DNA of 64,000 bases. Origin: Acanthopleura granulata (taxonomy: Eukaryota; Mollusca; Polyplacophora; Chitonida; Chitonidae). Shown here one piece after another: positions 46,161-57,253 of the stretch (position 1 is its first letter; every line of letters starts with the position of its first letter). The stretch is from positions 1,302,001 to 1,366,000 of the forward strand of contig JABBOT010000082.1 of NCBI GenBank assembly GCA_016165875.1, written 5' to 3'. The position numbers and the translations under genes were made by a program. The notes under the pieces are model-generated. The model was not told the origin of the DNA. It did not search any database and was given only the letters and a program-made list of their open reading frames with translations.

Positions 46161-49100
46161 CTACATGGCGATACAGAACTGCACAGAGGACCCGGCCCAC
46201 TATGCAGAAGTGGTCATCGCCCGAACTTCTGATGATCCCGATTATATCACTGATGACGACGGTACTTTCCTACCAATTTCAGAAGATTATGTTCCAGACA
46301 ATGCACCGTCCAAAATCAGAGTTTCGATGGATAAAGTCAAGAGAAACCTAAATGGACAATTCTTACTGGACTTTTGCAAACAAACCTGTGTGCGAATTGC
46401 CAATGGAAGATGTGTCGAAGATGCATCAACTGGCACTTATGCTTGTGTCACTCATAATGGCAACAGCGTGGTAGACTATGTTCTAATCACTAAACCATTA
46501 ATGGACTTTGTAAATAAATTCAGAGTAGGACAACCGAACATTTTGTCAGATTACTGCATTGTATCTTTTGCTATCACTGGAACAAAGAAGCAATGTCATC
46601 TAGAAATAGGAAACGTGAATACCTTACATGCACAAGCAATTTGTTTGGAGTAACAACAGTTACATAAGCTCTGTTAGTGAACTTGTATCTAACTGTTCGG
46701 AAGAAAAGTTATCACACATCTGAACTGTTTTACAAACTCGTGTAAACGCATCAGTTATTGAAAAGTGTATCGGAGAACTAGTTTCCGCGCTAGAATATTG
46801 CTGGCATGACATCGCAAGATATAACCATAGCCCATACCACCACAAAAAGCCTTGTAAGCGAATTAACCATGATCATGCTTTGCGGTATAAAGACAAATGC
46901 GAGTCCTTCAGAATTAAGTTTTGTAAAGAAATAAATTTATATCGAACACAAAAATTTGACCTTACGTGTAAAGCAATGGTGAATTCCAGAATAAATTACA
47001 AAAAAAATGTTACGCAAATGTCGTCCAAATTAAAATGAGTAGAAAACTAAATCCTTAGAGCGCCTGCGTTTCAAAGATGCCAAAAACTATTGGTAGTTAC
47101 TAAAAGGTGCTTGCAAACCAGTCGACGCATTCCAGTTCTTTTTTTCCATTTTTCAGTTCTATCAATAACCCACAGGATGAATTTTGCCAACCTAATCCGC
47201 ATTACTATTACTCTGAAGGTAAATTGCAAGAACTGTTCCGGGAACTTAATGCTAAAATTCACGCAGATTTAAAACAACAAATCTTGAGGACCTGATGCTT
47301 TAATTAACGAAATGTTTTTATACGGGGGAAACCAGTTGATCTGAACCTTGCACATTCTGTTTAATGCTGTCCTTGAATCTGGCTATTTCCCGAATGCATG
47401 ATCAGAAGAATATGTAATTCCTTTACAAAAAAAGGGCAGCCATACAGATATAAACTATAGCTGTATCACTCTTTTGAGCATTTTCGGTAAATTGATTACA
47501 AGAATACTGAACAAACGCCTTAATGAGTGGGCTGAGGAGTGCAATGTATATGTTGGAGCACAGGCAGCTTTCCGTAGACATATGTTCACAACCGATAATA
47601 TATTTGTATCACACGGTCTTATTTCTCACTTTCTAGCATTTGACCAAAGAATGTATTGCGCATTCATAGATTTTACTAAAGCTTTTTATTAAAGTCGTTA
47701 GGGAAAATCTTTGGTACACACTGCTTAAAACAGGTGTTAGTTATAAAATGTTTGACATAATCACTTCACAAATCACAAAATCACAAATCTGTTCGGTACC
47801 ATGTCAAATGTAATAATAACAATGCGTCAGAATTCACGTGTTGCACAGGTGTCCGACAGGGGGAGTACCTATCGTCTTTTTTATTTTTTATATGTACTAA
47901 TGACCTGGAAGAAGTACTGTCTTTAAATGAATCACCGGGAGTAATAACTGAACATTTTCAAATTATTGTACGTTTCTCTTATTGTACGCTGATGTTATAG
48001 CCATATTTGCGAATACAAAGAATGGACATCTAGAAGCTCTCAGTATCTTATATGATTACTGTATCCAATGGAGCTTATGTGTAAACATCAAGAAGTCCAA
48101 AATTACGGTATTTAGAAAAGGAGGTAGAATTGACTGCAGTTTGATGTTTACAATGAAAAATGATGAGTTAGAATTAGGATCAACGTTCTCTTCCTAGGTG
48201 TTGTATTTTCTTCTGGATGATCTTTTGTTAAAGCCCAATCCACATTGGCAGATCCGGCTAAGAAAGCTGCATTCATAATGCGTAAATACCTGTATAAATT
48301 TTTACAGCTTAAACACTATCTTGATTTATTTGACAAATTAATCATGCCCATTCTTAACTATGGAGCCGAAGTGTGGGGTTTTGCGAAAGCACCAGACGTT
48401 GAAAGTGTCCATACCAAATATTGTAAAAATGTTCTAGGGATTAAATATTGTGCACAAAATGATATTGTACATGCTGAACTTGGAAGAACAACATTATTAA
48501 AAAATGATTTGGCCTTATTTTGAAGTATTGGCTGAAGATTGCAAATGCCGAAAACAAGAAATATGTGAAAATGGTATAGGATTTATTATATGATGGCTAT
48601 ATGTTATTCAACAAAACCAACTCGGTACCTAATGTGAGACAATTGTTGAATGACCTTGGCCTTAGCCATGCCTGGTATGCGCAAACAGTAGGCGATAAAA
48701 AAATTTTCTTCTCTATTGCAAAACAGCGATTACATGACCATTTTTTTTTTCAAAATTGGGCATCTAGGTTAACAGGAACTACAAGGGGGAAATTTTAAAT
48801 AAATCTGGGACATTTTGAGTTGAAACCATATTTGGAAATGATCACAGCAAAGCACTTTCAAACTGCAATGACGCAAATACGTTGCTCATCACACAGGTTA
48901 ATGGTTGAAGTAGGCAGATGGAATAAACGAATCAAAATACCCCTTTGAAGAAAGGGAATATATGAATTGCTATGTATAAGAAGATGACTACCATCTCTTA
49001 TTGATTAATCTTCTGTATGTTGATCAGAGGAAAAAGTATACAGATACATATTTTTACAAATATCATAGTACTGAAAAGTTCACTGAATTAATGACTTGTA

Positions 49101-49185
49101 GCAATAGTGCCATCACTAGGAGATTATCGATGTTTATATGCAAGGCTTTTAAAATGAAGAATAAGCACACTTTCACACGATTGTC
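46161..49185 (+). mobile_element. LINE with end of endonuclease, reverse transcriptase and C-terminal region, decayed
   Basis: Order of blocks: end of the endonuclease at 46220-46650 (THNGNSVVDYVLITKPLMDF; PNILSDYC), a linker in other frames, RT fingers/palm at 47474-47692 (SIFGKLITRILNKRLNEWAE; CAFIDFTKAF), a VRQGEYLS-like block near 47860, and the catalytic box at 47982-48197. That box reads YADVIAIF where the family has YADD, so the second catalytic Asp is lost. The post-RT region is at 48245-48523 (LFDKLIMPILNYGAEVWGFA), with blocks at 48601-48798 and 49001-49150 (STEKFTELMTCSNSAITRRL). Frames change many times, so it is dead. The 5' end is truncated within the endonuclease. No clear poly(A) or microsatellite tail was found at 49185. 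Confidence 0.85.
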
Positions 49186-49499
49186 TCCACATGACACATG
49201 TCACATTTCACATGACTTGGAATGGACACTGACTTTAGCCCGCGAAAGTTGTGATTATTTCTCTGAGCATGCGCACACCGCACAAACCATCAGCAGAAAT
49301 GGGGAACTAACCTATCTGACGGAAAAGACTATTGAATCCCGATAGATTTTACATCAAAAAATAACAGTTCCTCTCTGACCTGCTAAAACTCAAACACCTT
49401 CTTCACAGCAGTTTCTTTGAAATAACATTATTGTGGTTGAAATTTTCCCCTATGTTGAAAACACAGAACTTGCTTGTTTTTGTTTTTGGCCGCTGCGAC
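49186..49499. other. No recognisable gene
   Basis: Transition between LINE remnant and receptor-array flank. Confidence 0.3.
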
Positions 49500-50254
49500 A
49501 TACATATATCTGCCTGCATGAGGCTCTGCCGTCCCCAACATCATCCTACTGTCACACATGAATAGCTATCAGGGTTTGCTTTGGCCTCTCCTTGGTCGAC
49601 TGGAAAGTTGAATACACGTTTTCCTTTAGTTGGATAGGGCTTGCTTCATCAGTGGCAACGACTTGTCAATTTCTTAGTGCGTTTCCTTGGCGTGGTTCGG
49701 TTGCGAACTGTGTTGCCTTCGTGGTATAACTGTCATGTGGATCAGGCAACTGTGTTTCTATCTTCATCCTTTGCTGCCTTGTTTGGTTAATTTTGTAACT
49801 TTGTTTGTTGTTGGTTTTTTTTTTTGTTTTTTTTTTTTGTTTTTTTTTTGTGCTTAGTTTCCTCCTTTTGCCATTGCCGGGTTAGTCAATCAGTGACGTC
49901 ATCTTGTCAAAGCGCTGGCGCGTTCCCTTGTCTCCCAACTAAACCTTGACTTGCTTCCACGTATGAAAAGGCATTACACTTGGGTCACTTGGGTCATGGA
50001 GTAAGCCTTGGTTACAACCCTTCTCGTGTCGTGACAACGCTACTGTTCATTCAATTCCTGGTGAAAGCAATCGTGACGTCATGACGTCACAGAAAGATCG
50101 AACATTTGCAATGTATTGGGCACCCGGTTGACGTGCTTGCAACAATATTAATTATGATTGGTCAACGGCGCTGTCGTGATTGACACTTCGGAAATGCCCA
50201 TGGGGGAGAAGTGCTATTTCTTTTCATCCATTGTCGAATTTCTGACGTGCTGCA
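49500..50254 (-). repeat. 3' flank of receptor pseudogene 2, shared with the other receptor copies
   Basis: 'cacacatgaatagctatcag' + 'ggtttg' matches 3980-4005. The blocks 'catcagtggcaac' and 'gttgcgaactgtgttgcctt' match 4.2-4.3 kb and 25.1-25.2 kb. It includes a T-rich tract at 49818-49850. Confidence 0.55.
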
Positions 50255-51255
50255 TTATATATCTGTTGCGAATTGTGTTCTATGTGCGGAACCTCTGCCT
50301 TGTGGGTCCGCTGCAGTACCAACCTTCATCCCAGTGTTGCTTTGTTCGAATCTGTGCGACAAACTAATGGGTTGTGTTATCTTGAACCACTGCATGTTGC
50401 ATTGTCTCGAATCGGTGTTGCCCTGATCAGACAGCTGTGTGTTGCGTTGTGGAGCTATTGTCCACCCCCGACCCGACCGACAGGGGACAATGGTTATTCT
50501 GAGAGGAGATGTGACGATGTGACATAAAGGATTTAAGACAGATTTGGACCACGGCAGAAAGTAGCTTGCCTGGTACGTCATTTCCCGCCACATATATTTG
50601 TATCCAACGAGGCGAGCCACAGCGATAAGGGAATAAGACAGTACCCAGATGAGAAGCTTACGAAAGACCGTTTCAAATCTAAACACATGTGTTTGACGGG
50701 CTAGCGCTAGCCTGGCAGAGTTTTCCGGACAAATTGTGTCATGATAGAGTAAAATATAGGCAACAACACAACACAGCCAGATAGGTGAACGGCATAAAAT
50801 GCTGTCATCAACTTTCTGCAAAGGACGTTGTTGTAAGTGACGAAACAGAAGTCGAGTGAAGCAAATTTTGGAAGGACTCCATATTTGACACTGGAGTAAA
50901 CCACTACGCATCTACAGCTAAAGACGCCAGACTGTTATGTGTCAGGCGAGCGAAACCAGCTGTTGCTTTTTTATTTTACGAAACCAATGTCATGGCACGA
51001 ACGGTAGTGTAGAGAAGGAGACACTGAATTTGTAGGGAACAGGGAACACGTAGCCAGGTGAAGGCTAAGTATTTCAGTAATGATACATAGCGACGCCCTG
51101 AGGCTGGGAAATGCTAACGTTACCAGACACATAGGGATCACCAACAGGAGTATAGCGTATCCACCAAGGCCAGGTTAACTATAGTAATGTTAAGTCGCGA
51201 GCGACGAGACTTCCTCGGCAAAATCACGATGATGTAACCGTTGGCTAATGACATG
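50255..51255 (-). pseudogene. 7TM receptor pseudogene 2 (paralogue of 4392-5453)
   Basis: TM6-TM7 are well preserved at 50255-50911 (VFRKLLIWVLSYSLIAVARL; YFLPWSKSVLNPLCHIVTSP). TM5 is in a different frame at 50707-50904 (CRKLMTAFYAVHLSGCVVLL). TM1 is cut down to SLANGYIIVI near 51235, and TM2-TM4 carry frameshifts and stops at about 50930-51190. The C-tail DNA aligns with the intact gene down to about 50310. The NPLCH motif in TM7 parallels NPLGH of the intact gene, so the atypical TM7 motif belongs to the subfamily and is not a sequencing slip. Confidence 0.83.
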
Positions 51256-52148
51256 ACTGGAATTTAGCAGGAATTGTTTTGAGAAAGAAAAGGTGAACAA
51301 TCGACCGCCAAGGAAAATTTGAAAAACTGGTATAGCTTCCTTCTCTAAGAATTCCGACAGTGATATTGATACAGTGTAGTTCACAAGCATCTGGATCCGC
51401 AGTGCAGATGAACAGGTTTCTGGTTGCACTCAAACTGGCCTGAAAACAAGTTCTGTCCAGTAGCCTTTACACTTGTTTACAGCTAACAGAACGAACAGTT
51501 CTGGAGTTTGTAAGATGAGTAGAGAACACCATAGTGCGTAAAGATATATGTTGCGTATTTGCTGCGAACATTTACGATAGCTATTAAAGACAGTCACATT
51601 TGTAAAGCTAATCTCCGTGTATACACTGACGAAAATGACACCTGATCCATGAAAAATGGCCGACGGCCATGGAAGGAACACAAATCAGTTACATGTGTAA
51701 CAGAGAAGATGTAATGCTTACTGGGTTTTTACCCAGACTCGTGATTTCCGGGAGGTGTTTCGGAAAAGGACTTACACCCCAGACGGGAATAAATCAAAAG
51801 AAAACCATACTCGAATTAGACACATGTACACAATCAACGACAATCATCCGAATGGATGGAAAAAGCGGCTAATTCCTTTCCTTGCCGTGTGCCGCTCGTG
51901 CACAACGGCAATTGCCGTTCACGTGAACCGGAAGGAGACAGGCGTGGCACTCTGCTTCATGGTAAATCCCGTGCAAAACTGGTTAAGATTTATTGCAGTC
52001 AACCCCTGTTCTGATCGAAGGGTTCTCTCATTTGCATATATTTTTAACAGTCATAATCTACAGAGAAACAAATAAATAAACACGTTTCTTTCCACATGTA
52101 ACCACAGGATGTGACTGATACACATATCCATGAACTGTATCTATAATG
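51256..52148. other. No recognisable gene
   Basis: The first bases match the receptor 5' flank ('gttttgagaaagaaaag'). Frames at 51430-51681 (minus) and 51755-52075 (plus) have no known motif. Confidence 0.35.
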
Positions 52149-52325
52149 TAAAAGACCACAGCATACAGAGAGCAAAACCAGAGCAGCGACGACGCTGTAG
52201 TCGTTGACAATTGGTCACACGTTACTGCCTTCTATCAAAGAAACTCAGTTTAGGTTTTGCTTTAACTGTTCATAAAAAGTGTTTAAGAAGTAACAACTTA
52301 CACACCCAATAGCACCATGGCTTAA
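52149..52325 (-). repeat. Repeat family A, copy 7 (reverse orientation)
   Basis: 'gagagcaaaaccagagcagc', 'cacacgttac', 'ggttttgctttaactgttca' and 'aagtaacaacttacacaccc' are in the reverse-complement order of the family. The left-end portion is missing. Confidence 0.72.
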
Positions 52326-53079
52326 AGGAGAAGAAAATAGAGGAGTGATACAGTATACGATGGAAAGGGCGTACCTTGTTCTCTCTAAAAACACTTATTA
52401 TATTTTTTAGGTTTCCTTTATTATTTTCAATATTAAATCGAAGTCAGTGGATCGGCCTTTATTTAACAAGTGAGTGAGAGCGTTCATGTTTGATATATCC
52501 TGGAGGTATGTTGGCCGGTAACCAATCAACGATAAGCAGCACTACGCATGTCTGAGGCAATATACCAATATGTCATATGCTGCCATTTAACTCTGGGTTA
52601 ACTTAGCGATTTCCAAAGTTGCTTTGTGATATTTACACAGTTTAAAGTTTATTTAAAATTGTGTAGGGTGAAAGTGTAACTTTCAGTCGACACGTAGACA
52701 GCCAAAATGCATGCCTGAGCAGCTGTGGGCTGCCACAGCAACACGGATAAAGTGGGTACCGTAGTCTAGATAACGTTCCGATGGATGTTTCTTACATATA
52801 CCGCTGCTTACCGTAGCTCTAGGTCGCCGAGCTCTAAAATTTCAACTCTTCCACATTCACTGTGCTAAAACGAGCAACAATGACTAGATAAAGAGTCGTT
52901 ATTTCTTAAGTTATTATGCAATCTCACCATCCTCGCCATATCCCACTCCTTTTTTTTTTGCTCCAGTAGATATAAGGTACAGGATAATGTATTATTCATT
53001 TCGGTTTACTCATTACTTATGGACTGTACATGTACATTTTTTAAAATTTACCTGGTCACCTGACACGGCCTTGCTTAAA
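52326..53079. other. No recognisable gene
   Basis: AT-rich spacer. Nothing identified. Confidence 0.4.
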
Positions 53080-53570
53080 GGGAAAAACCTCATAATAATG
53101 AACTTAAGGTGACTGAAAAGACCATTAACACCTGTATCTGAAAATACCTTCAGTGATTTTTTTAGATCTTTTTCCACTAATAAACGCAGCCAAAACTTTG
53201 ATTGCATGGTGTGTTTTATTGACCTTTTTGATAATGTAGTTCATCAGTGACATCACACCGACTTGTCTATGGCTCTAAAACAGAAGTTTAATGTCATATT
53301 AGCGTTTTCATACACAGGCAAACATTAGGGGATTACTCTTCACAAGAACTTCATTCAGGACATAAAGGTGTACAAAAAGTGTGACGTCACTGGTGAACCA
53401 CTTTATCAATATGGTCCATAAAACCCACCATACAATTAAAACATATGACTGTGTTTATTATGGTAAAAAGAAATCTAAAAGAATCGGTGAAGATATTTTC
53501 AGGTACAGTGTTTAATGGTCTTTTCGCTCAAAATAAGTTCATTTTTACGAGATCTTTCATTTAAGGTTGC
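53080..53570. repeat. Foldback element with ~175-bp imperfect inverted arms
   Basis: The left arm (about 53088-53265) has in order 'aatgaacttaaggtgactga', 'aaagaccattaacacctgta', 'tttagatctttttccac', 'attgcatggtgtgttttatt' and 'cagtgacatcacac'. The right arm (about 53385-53560) is the same series reversed and complemented ('gtgtgacgtcac', 'ataaaacccaccatacaatt', 'tttaatggtcttttcgctca', 'aataagttcattttt'). The spacer is about 120 bp. No protein and no copy elsewhere in the window. Confidence 0.85.
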
Positions 53571-54041
53571 TTACCTATTCACGTAGCATATGCATTCTCT
53601 CTTTGACAGCAACAGGTGTACATTAAAGTGTCCGCACGAGCACCATGCAGTCTACGGTCTCCAAACGTTGGCCTGTTTCCTCTTCATCGCTTTCCACTTC
53701 TTCTCCGATCTCACGAGCCCTCTTCAGTTTTTTTTTTCTGTTCGAAATAGAAGGCTCTTAATCCACCCTCGCCCACTTTGATATCATCGATGTACGGCTG
53801 ATCAAAACCAGCCCACGTCTGCTAGTTTAATTTCGTTGTTAACGCTCTTTTGTAAAGGAGATAAGAAATCACGAGCGAGACACTATTACTATCTTTAGTT
53901 TCAAAAGAACTCTGGTATAATGAAAGCAATATGGATACCCTCGCTAACCAACTTATTCGAAAAGACTAAAGAATACCAGTTATTGTTTATTAAATGTGAT
54001 GGTAACGCAGTATTTTGTCTAGTGGCATCCAGTATAGTTAC
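53571..54041. other. No recognisable gene
   Basis: Spacer. Nothing identified. Confidence 0.35.
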
Positions 54042-54235
54042 TGCATATTTTTACTTAATTCTGCTTAATCCTAGTGTGGTTCTAGGAGACAATTAAAACA
54101 GTTAATATAAAAGCTAAAGTCAGATAAATTCTGTATAAGAGGCCGTATTTCACTGGTTACGTGTCACCTTTTTTCATATTATTACCCTGTAGTTCCTGCT
54201 CTAGGTTTACTCTCCATGCTATATATTTTATTGAT
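54042..54235 (+). repeat. Repeat family A, copy 8, diverged
   Basis: 'tttttacttaattctgctta', 'ataagaggccgtatttcact', 'ggttacgtgtcacc' and 'gctctaggtttactctccat' in family order, with an internal deletion of the 'gtgtaagttgttactt' block. Confidence 0.7.
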
Positions 54236-54675
54236 ATGAAATGTGGTACTACTACAAAGCCGCGCAGCAGATAGTCGGCAATCTCCGTACATAAAATTAA
54301 CCTTCGGGCTTGATCGAGCAGGTGCTTGTAGGTCACATGATCAAGAGATTTCACGAGATTTAGTTTCAATATGGCGGCACCCTGTGAACCTGGCTAAAAT
54401 ATGATGAAAATCTGTCATTTAACAACTATTCAGGTACTTATTTGTGTTTTATTCAATGCTAACAGAGAAATAACAAGCCATAGGACGAATTACCCACAGG
54501 AATTGTTATCTTTGACACTTCGTATGTGACTGGGGAATGACTCTTCAGTTGTCAGTGAATAGTTGACCACTTCATTTTTCGAGACAGCAATAGATTTGTC
54601 CACATCTCATACCGTTTTGCCGTTGCGCGTCATTATTCTTATTTTATATTCAGCAGAGTTAGTTTCTCAAAACTT
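54236..54675. other. No recognisable gene
   Basis: Spacer. Nothing identified. Confidence 0.35.
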
Positions 54676-55365
54676 GGCGTCGACACCGACATTCGTATAC
54701 CGGCCGTCAACCAAAATGGGTATTCCAGGTCAATGATCGCAAGATCAGTTTACAAAAACGACAAGTAACATAAACCACCAAAGAACTATGAAAGTATATA
54801 GAAAATAAAAAATTAGGACAGGTTCATGCAAAGAGAAGCAGTCAACAGTTTTCAATGATGACGAAAAGACACAATGATGTTCTAAGTGGATGAATAAAAT
54901 CAGTTTCCAAATTATTACAGATTTTAGTATATATGGTGTCCATGATCAGTTGTGTATCTCTTTTGAGGTTTGATTGCAACTGTTCACATATCCAACGTAC
55001 TAACGAACATACGGACCTTAACCCCGGGTTAAGCGGAATTAGACAGAATTGTAAAGCAGAGTCCTAGAGATTCTGAACACACCGTCCGTATTTACCAACA
55101 AGAAAGGCGTACCCAATGTAAAATTGAAGAAACTGAGAGTGAAGACGTTTGATGGAATATCCTGGACAGACTAGTGTTTTCAGTAGTAACATGTGGCTTT
55201 AATTGAAATCATCACACAGCACGCAGGATCTAACAAATGCCACAAGGCGATTCATGTACACACCATGTGCAGGACCAAGGTTAAAGCGGAATTAAATACA
55301 GTTATGAAGCAGAGTTCCAGGGCTTCTGGACACTCCGTCCGTGTTTACTAACAAGAGAGTAAAAT
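54676..55365 (+). repeat. Repeat family B, copy 2, with an internal direct duplication
   Basis: 54680-54752 matches the 21.4-kb segment (opposite strand). 54825-55180 matches 22290-22680 ('gaagcagtcaacagttttca'; 'gacgtttgatggaatatcct' + 'ggacag'). Within it, about 55020-55105 is repeated at about 55282-55365 ('ggttaagcggaatta', 'aagcagagtcctagagattc', 'caccgtccgt' against 'ggttaaagcggaatta', 'aagcagagttccagggcttc', 'actccgtccgt'). Confidence 0.55.
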
Positions 55366-56074
55366 TATATGGTAAAATTTTAAGACACAGTGGAGTTTCA
55401 GTTTCATTTGGTAACTGTATCACAAGAAACTATTAAAACAATGCAAAGGGACAATGCCTCTGGGATGTTTAGTCCACTATCAGAAGCTCGGTTTATGCAA
55501 GAATAGAAGATAAGAGACTCTTAGCGTATATAGCAAAGCCAGAGCAGCGCTGTCTCTTGTGATCTCTCTCCCTCTCCGCCTTGAGCTAGCTATTGCCACA
55601 GCCATGTGAAGTGCATCCACGTGTTTGGATTTCACAGTTATGTCACATCGACATAAGCGTGTATGTCTATTTTTGTTTGTGCAAAGTGTGTGTATATGAC
55701 CAAAGTTCAAGACAAAGAATGAACACATCCATGAAATGATGCAGACTAAGAGAGGTATTATTGATCGTAAGATCAAACAACTTTCACCGGCAGCAGAACT
55801 GAAGCATAAGCAATGAACCACAATGCATTTACCAGGGTGATGTTGACCGGGGAGCATCGTAAGGCATGGTGGGAGAATCGGGCGGGAGAGGAGTAGGGTC
55901 ACTGGCTTGCCCGAATGGGGCAAAGGATGGCCAGAGGACACTGTTACATATTACGTAAGAAGCATTTCTCAGAGCAAACTGATGCGGTACCCGACACATG
56001 ACTCTACTACCTAAAAACAACTGTTTACCACAGGTACACACTGTAACAAATTGAACATACATACATATTAGAGT
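55366..56074. other. No recognisable gene
   Basis: A small family A-like piece may lie at 55524-55556 ('gcaaagccagagcagcg'). Minus-strand frames of 153 and 139 codons overlap here but show no domain. One overlaps a SINE. Confidence 0.35.
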
Positions 56075-56445
56075 AAGTGAGTGCTTGGGGTTTAACGTCG
56101 TACTTAACAGTGTTTCAGTCATATGACGACGAGGAGTCCTTCTGGTGTGTACTTGTAGTGTGTCTTCTTGTGGCAGGGCGAGTTCATGCCGCCAAATTAA
56201 TGCCGCCATTGGAACATCATGTCGAAGACACCAGACATGATACCCCACCCAGCCACACTATACTGACACCGGGCCGACCAGTCCTGTTTCCTTGCTCTAA
56301 CCTCTCAATGCTGAGTGCCAAACGAGGCAGTAACAAGTACCATTTGTAAAGTTTTTGGTATGACTCGCCCCATGCTTGAGCCTGGTTCTCCCGGCCTCGA
56401 ATCGGACGTTCTAACCACTGGACCACCGAGGCGGTCCAAATTATT
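56075..56445 (-). mobile_element. tRNA-derived SINE, family 2
   Basis: On the minus strand it starts 'gcctcggtggtccagtggtt' (box A-like), runs through 'aggactggtcggcccggtgt' and ends with 'catatgactgaaacactgtt' + 'aagtacgacgttaaacccc'. The second copy at 58929-59290 confirms the family. The tail type is known from mollusc SINEs (from memory). Confidence 0.85.
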
Positions 56446-56479
56446 AGACGTCACTGGTCCAGAGGTATACAAAATAACA

Positions 56480-56545
56480 TGTGTACACACACACACACAC
56501 ATACATACATACATACATACATACATACACACGCACACGCATGCA
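56480..56545. repeat. (CA)n / (CATA)n microsatellite
   Basis: An ACACAC run followed by about seven CATA units and interrupted CACG units. Confidence 0.95.
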
Positions 56546-56734
56546 TCCATCCTCCTCCAAAAGGTGCATTGATTTTGTAATTTCGGGTAGTCGTTTATCA
56601 TATGACTAAAAACATGAAGTCAGCCAAGTGACAGTACATTATAAATGGGTGAGGTGCCATGAATGTCAAGATGTTAAAACGCAACATCAATATTTACACG
56701 TTTAGTGGGCCTGACTAATTGTAAACCAGTGTCG

Positions 56735-57253
56735 TGTTATAAATTGCATTTAACATCAATGTAATTTGTTTAGATAGTTCTGGTCAACCCATGGTGCTGG
56801 CGGCGTGTAAGTTGTTACTTCTCAAACACTTACATGAACAGTTTGAAAAAAACCCAAACTGAGGTAATCTGACAACACGCCGAATTTCACCGGTGTAAAG
56901 AGTGACAATTTGCCAACCAGCACCCTGTCGTCTCTGCTCTGGTTTTACTTTCTGTGCTTTCGTCTTTTATATTATAGTAGAACAAATTTACATATAAAAA
57001 ACTAAAACTTAGAGAATAAAACCAGAGCATCTATGACGGCTGGCAAACGGTCACACGTTACAACTGAAATCGGCCTCTTGTCAGATTACCTCAGTCAGGG
57101 TTTTAATTCTAACTGTTCACATAAATGTTTAAGCAGGAAGAACTTACATATGCACCAACTACCACCGTGGATGAAGCAGCATTCTATAAAAAGAGACAGT
57201 TAAATGCAATATGCTAGATGTCACTGATCTAGAGTTACTCAAAATGCTGCATG
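56735..57253. repeat. Repeat family A, head-to-head inverted pair (copies 9 and 10)
   Basis: 56735-56975 is a plus-strand copy ('ttgcatttaacatcaatg' ... 'gtgtaagttgttacttctca' ... 'ctctgctctggttttacttt'). 57005-57253 is a minus-strand copy ending in 'gttaaatgcaatatgctaga'. Their inner ends are separated by about 30-40 bp of AT-rich DNA. Together they form a ~0.5-kb palindrome, suggesting that solo family A copies may be single arms of a foldback element. Confidence 0.82.

Noticed and set aside
55480..56248. Overlapping minus-strand frames of 153 and 139 codons
   Set aside because: They overlap each other in different frames, one enters a SINE, and neither shows a domain.
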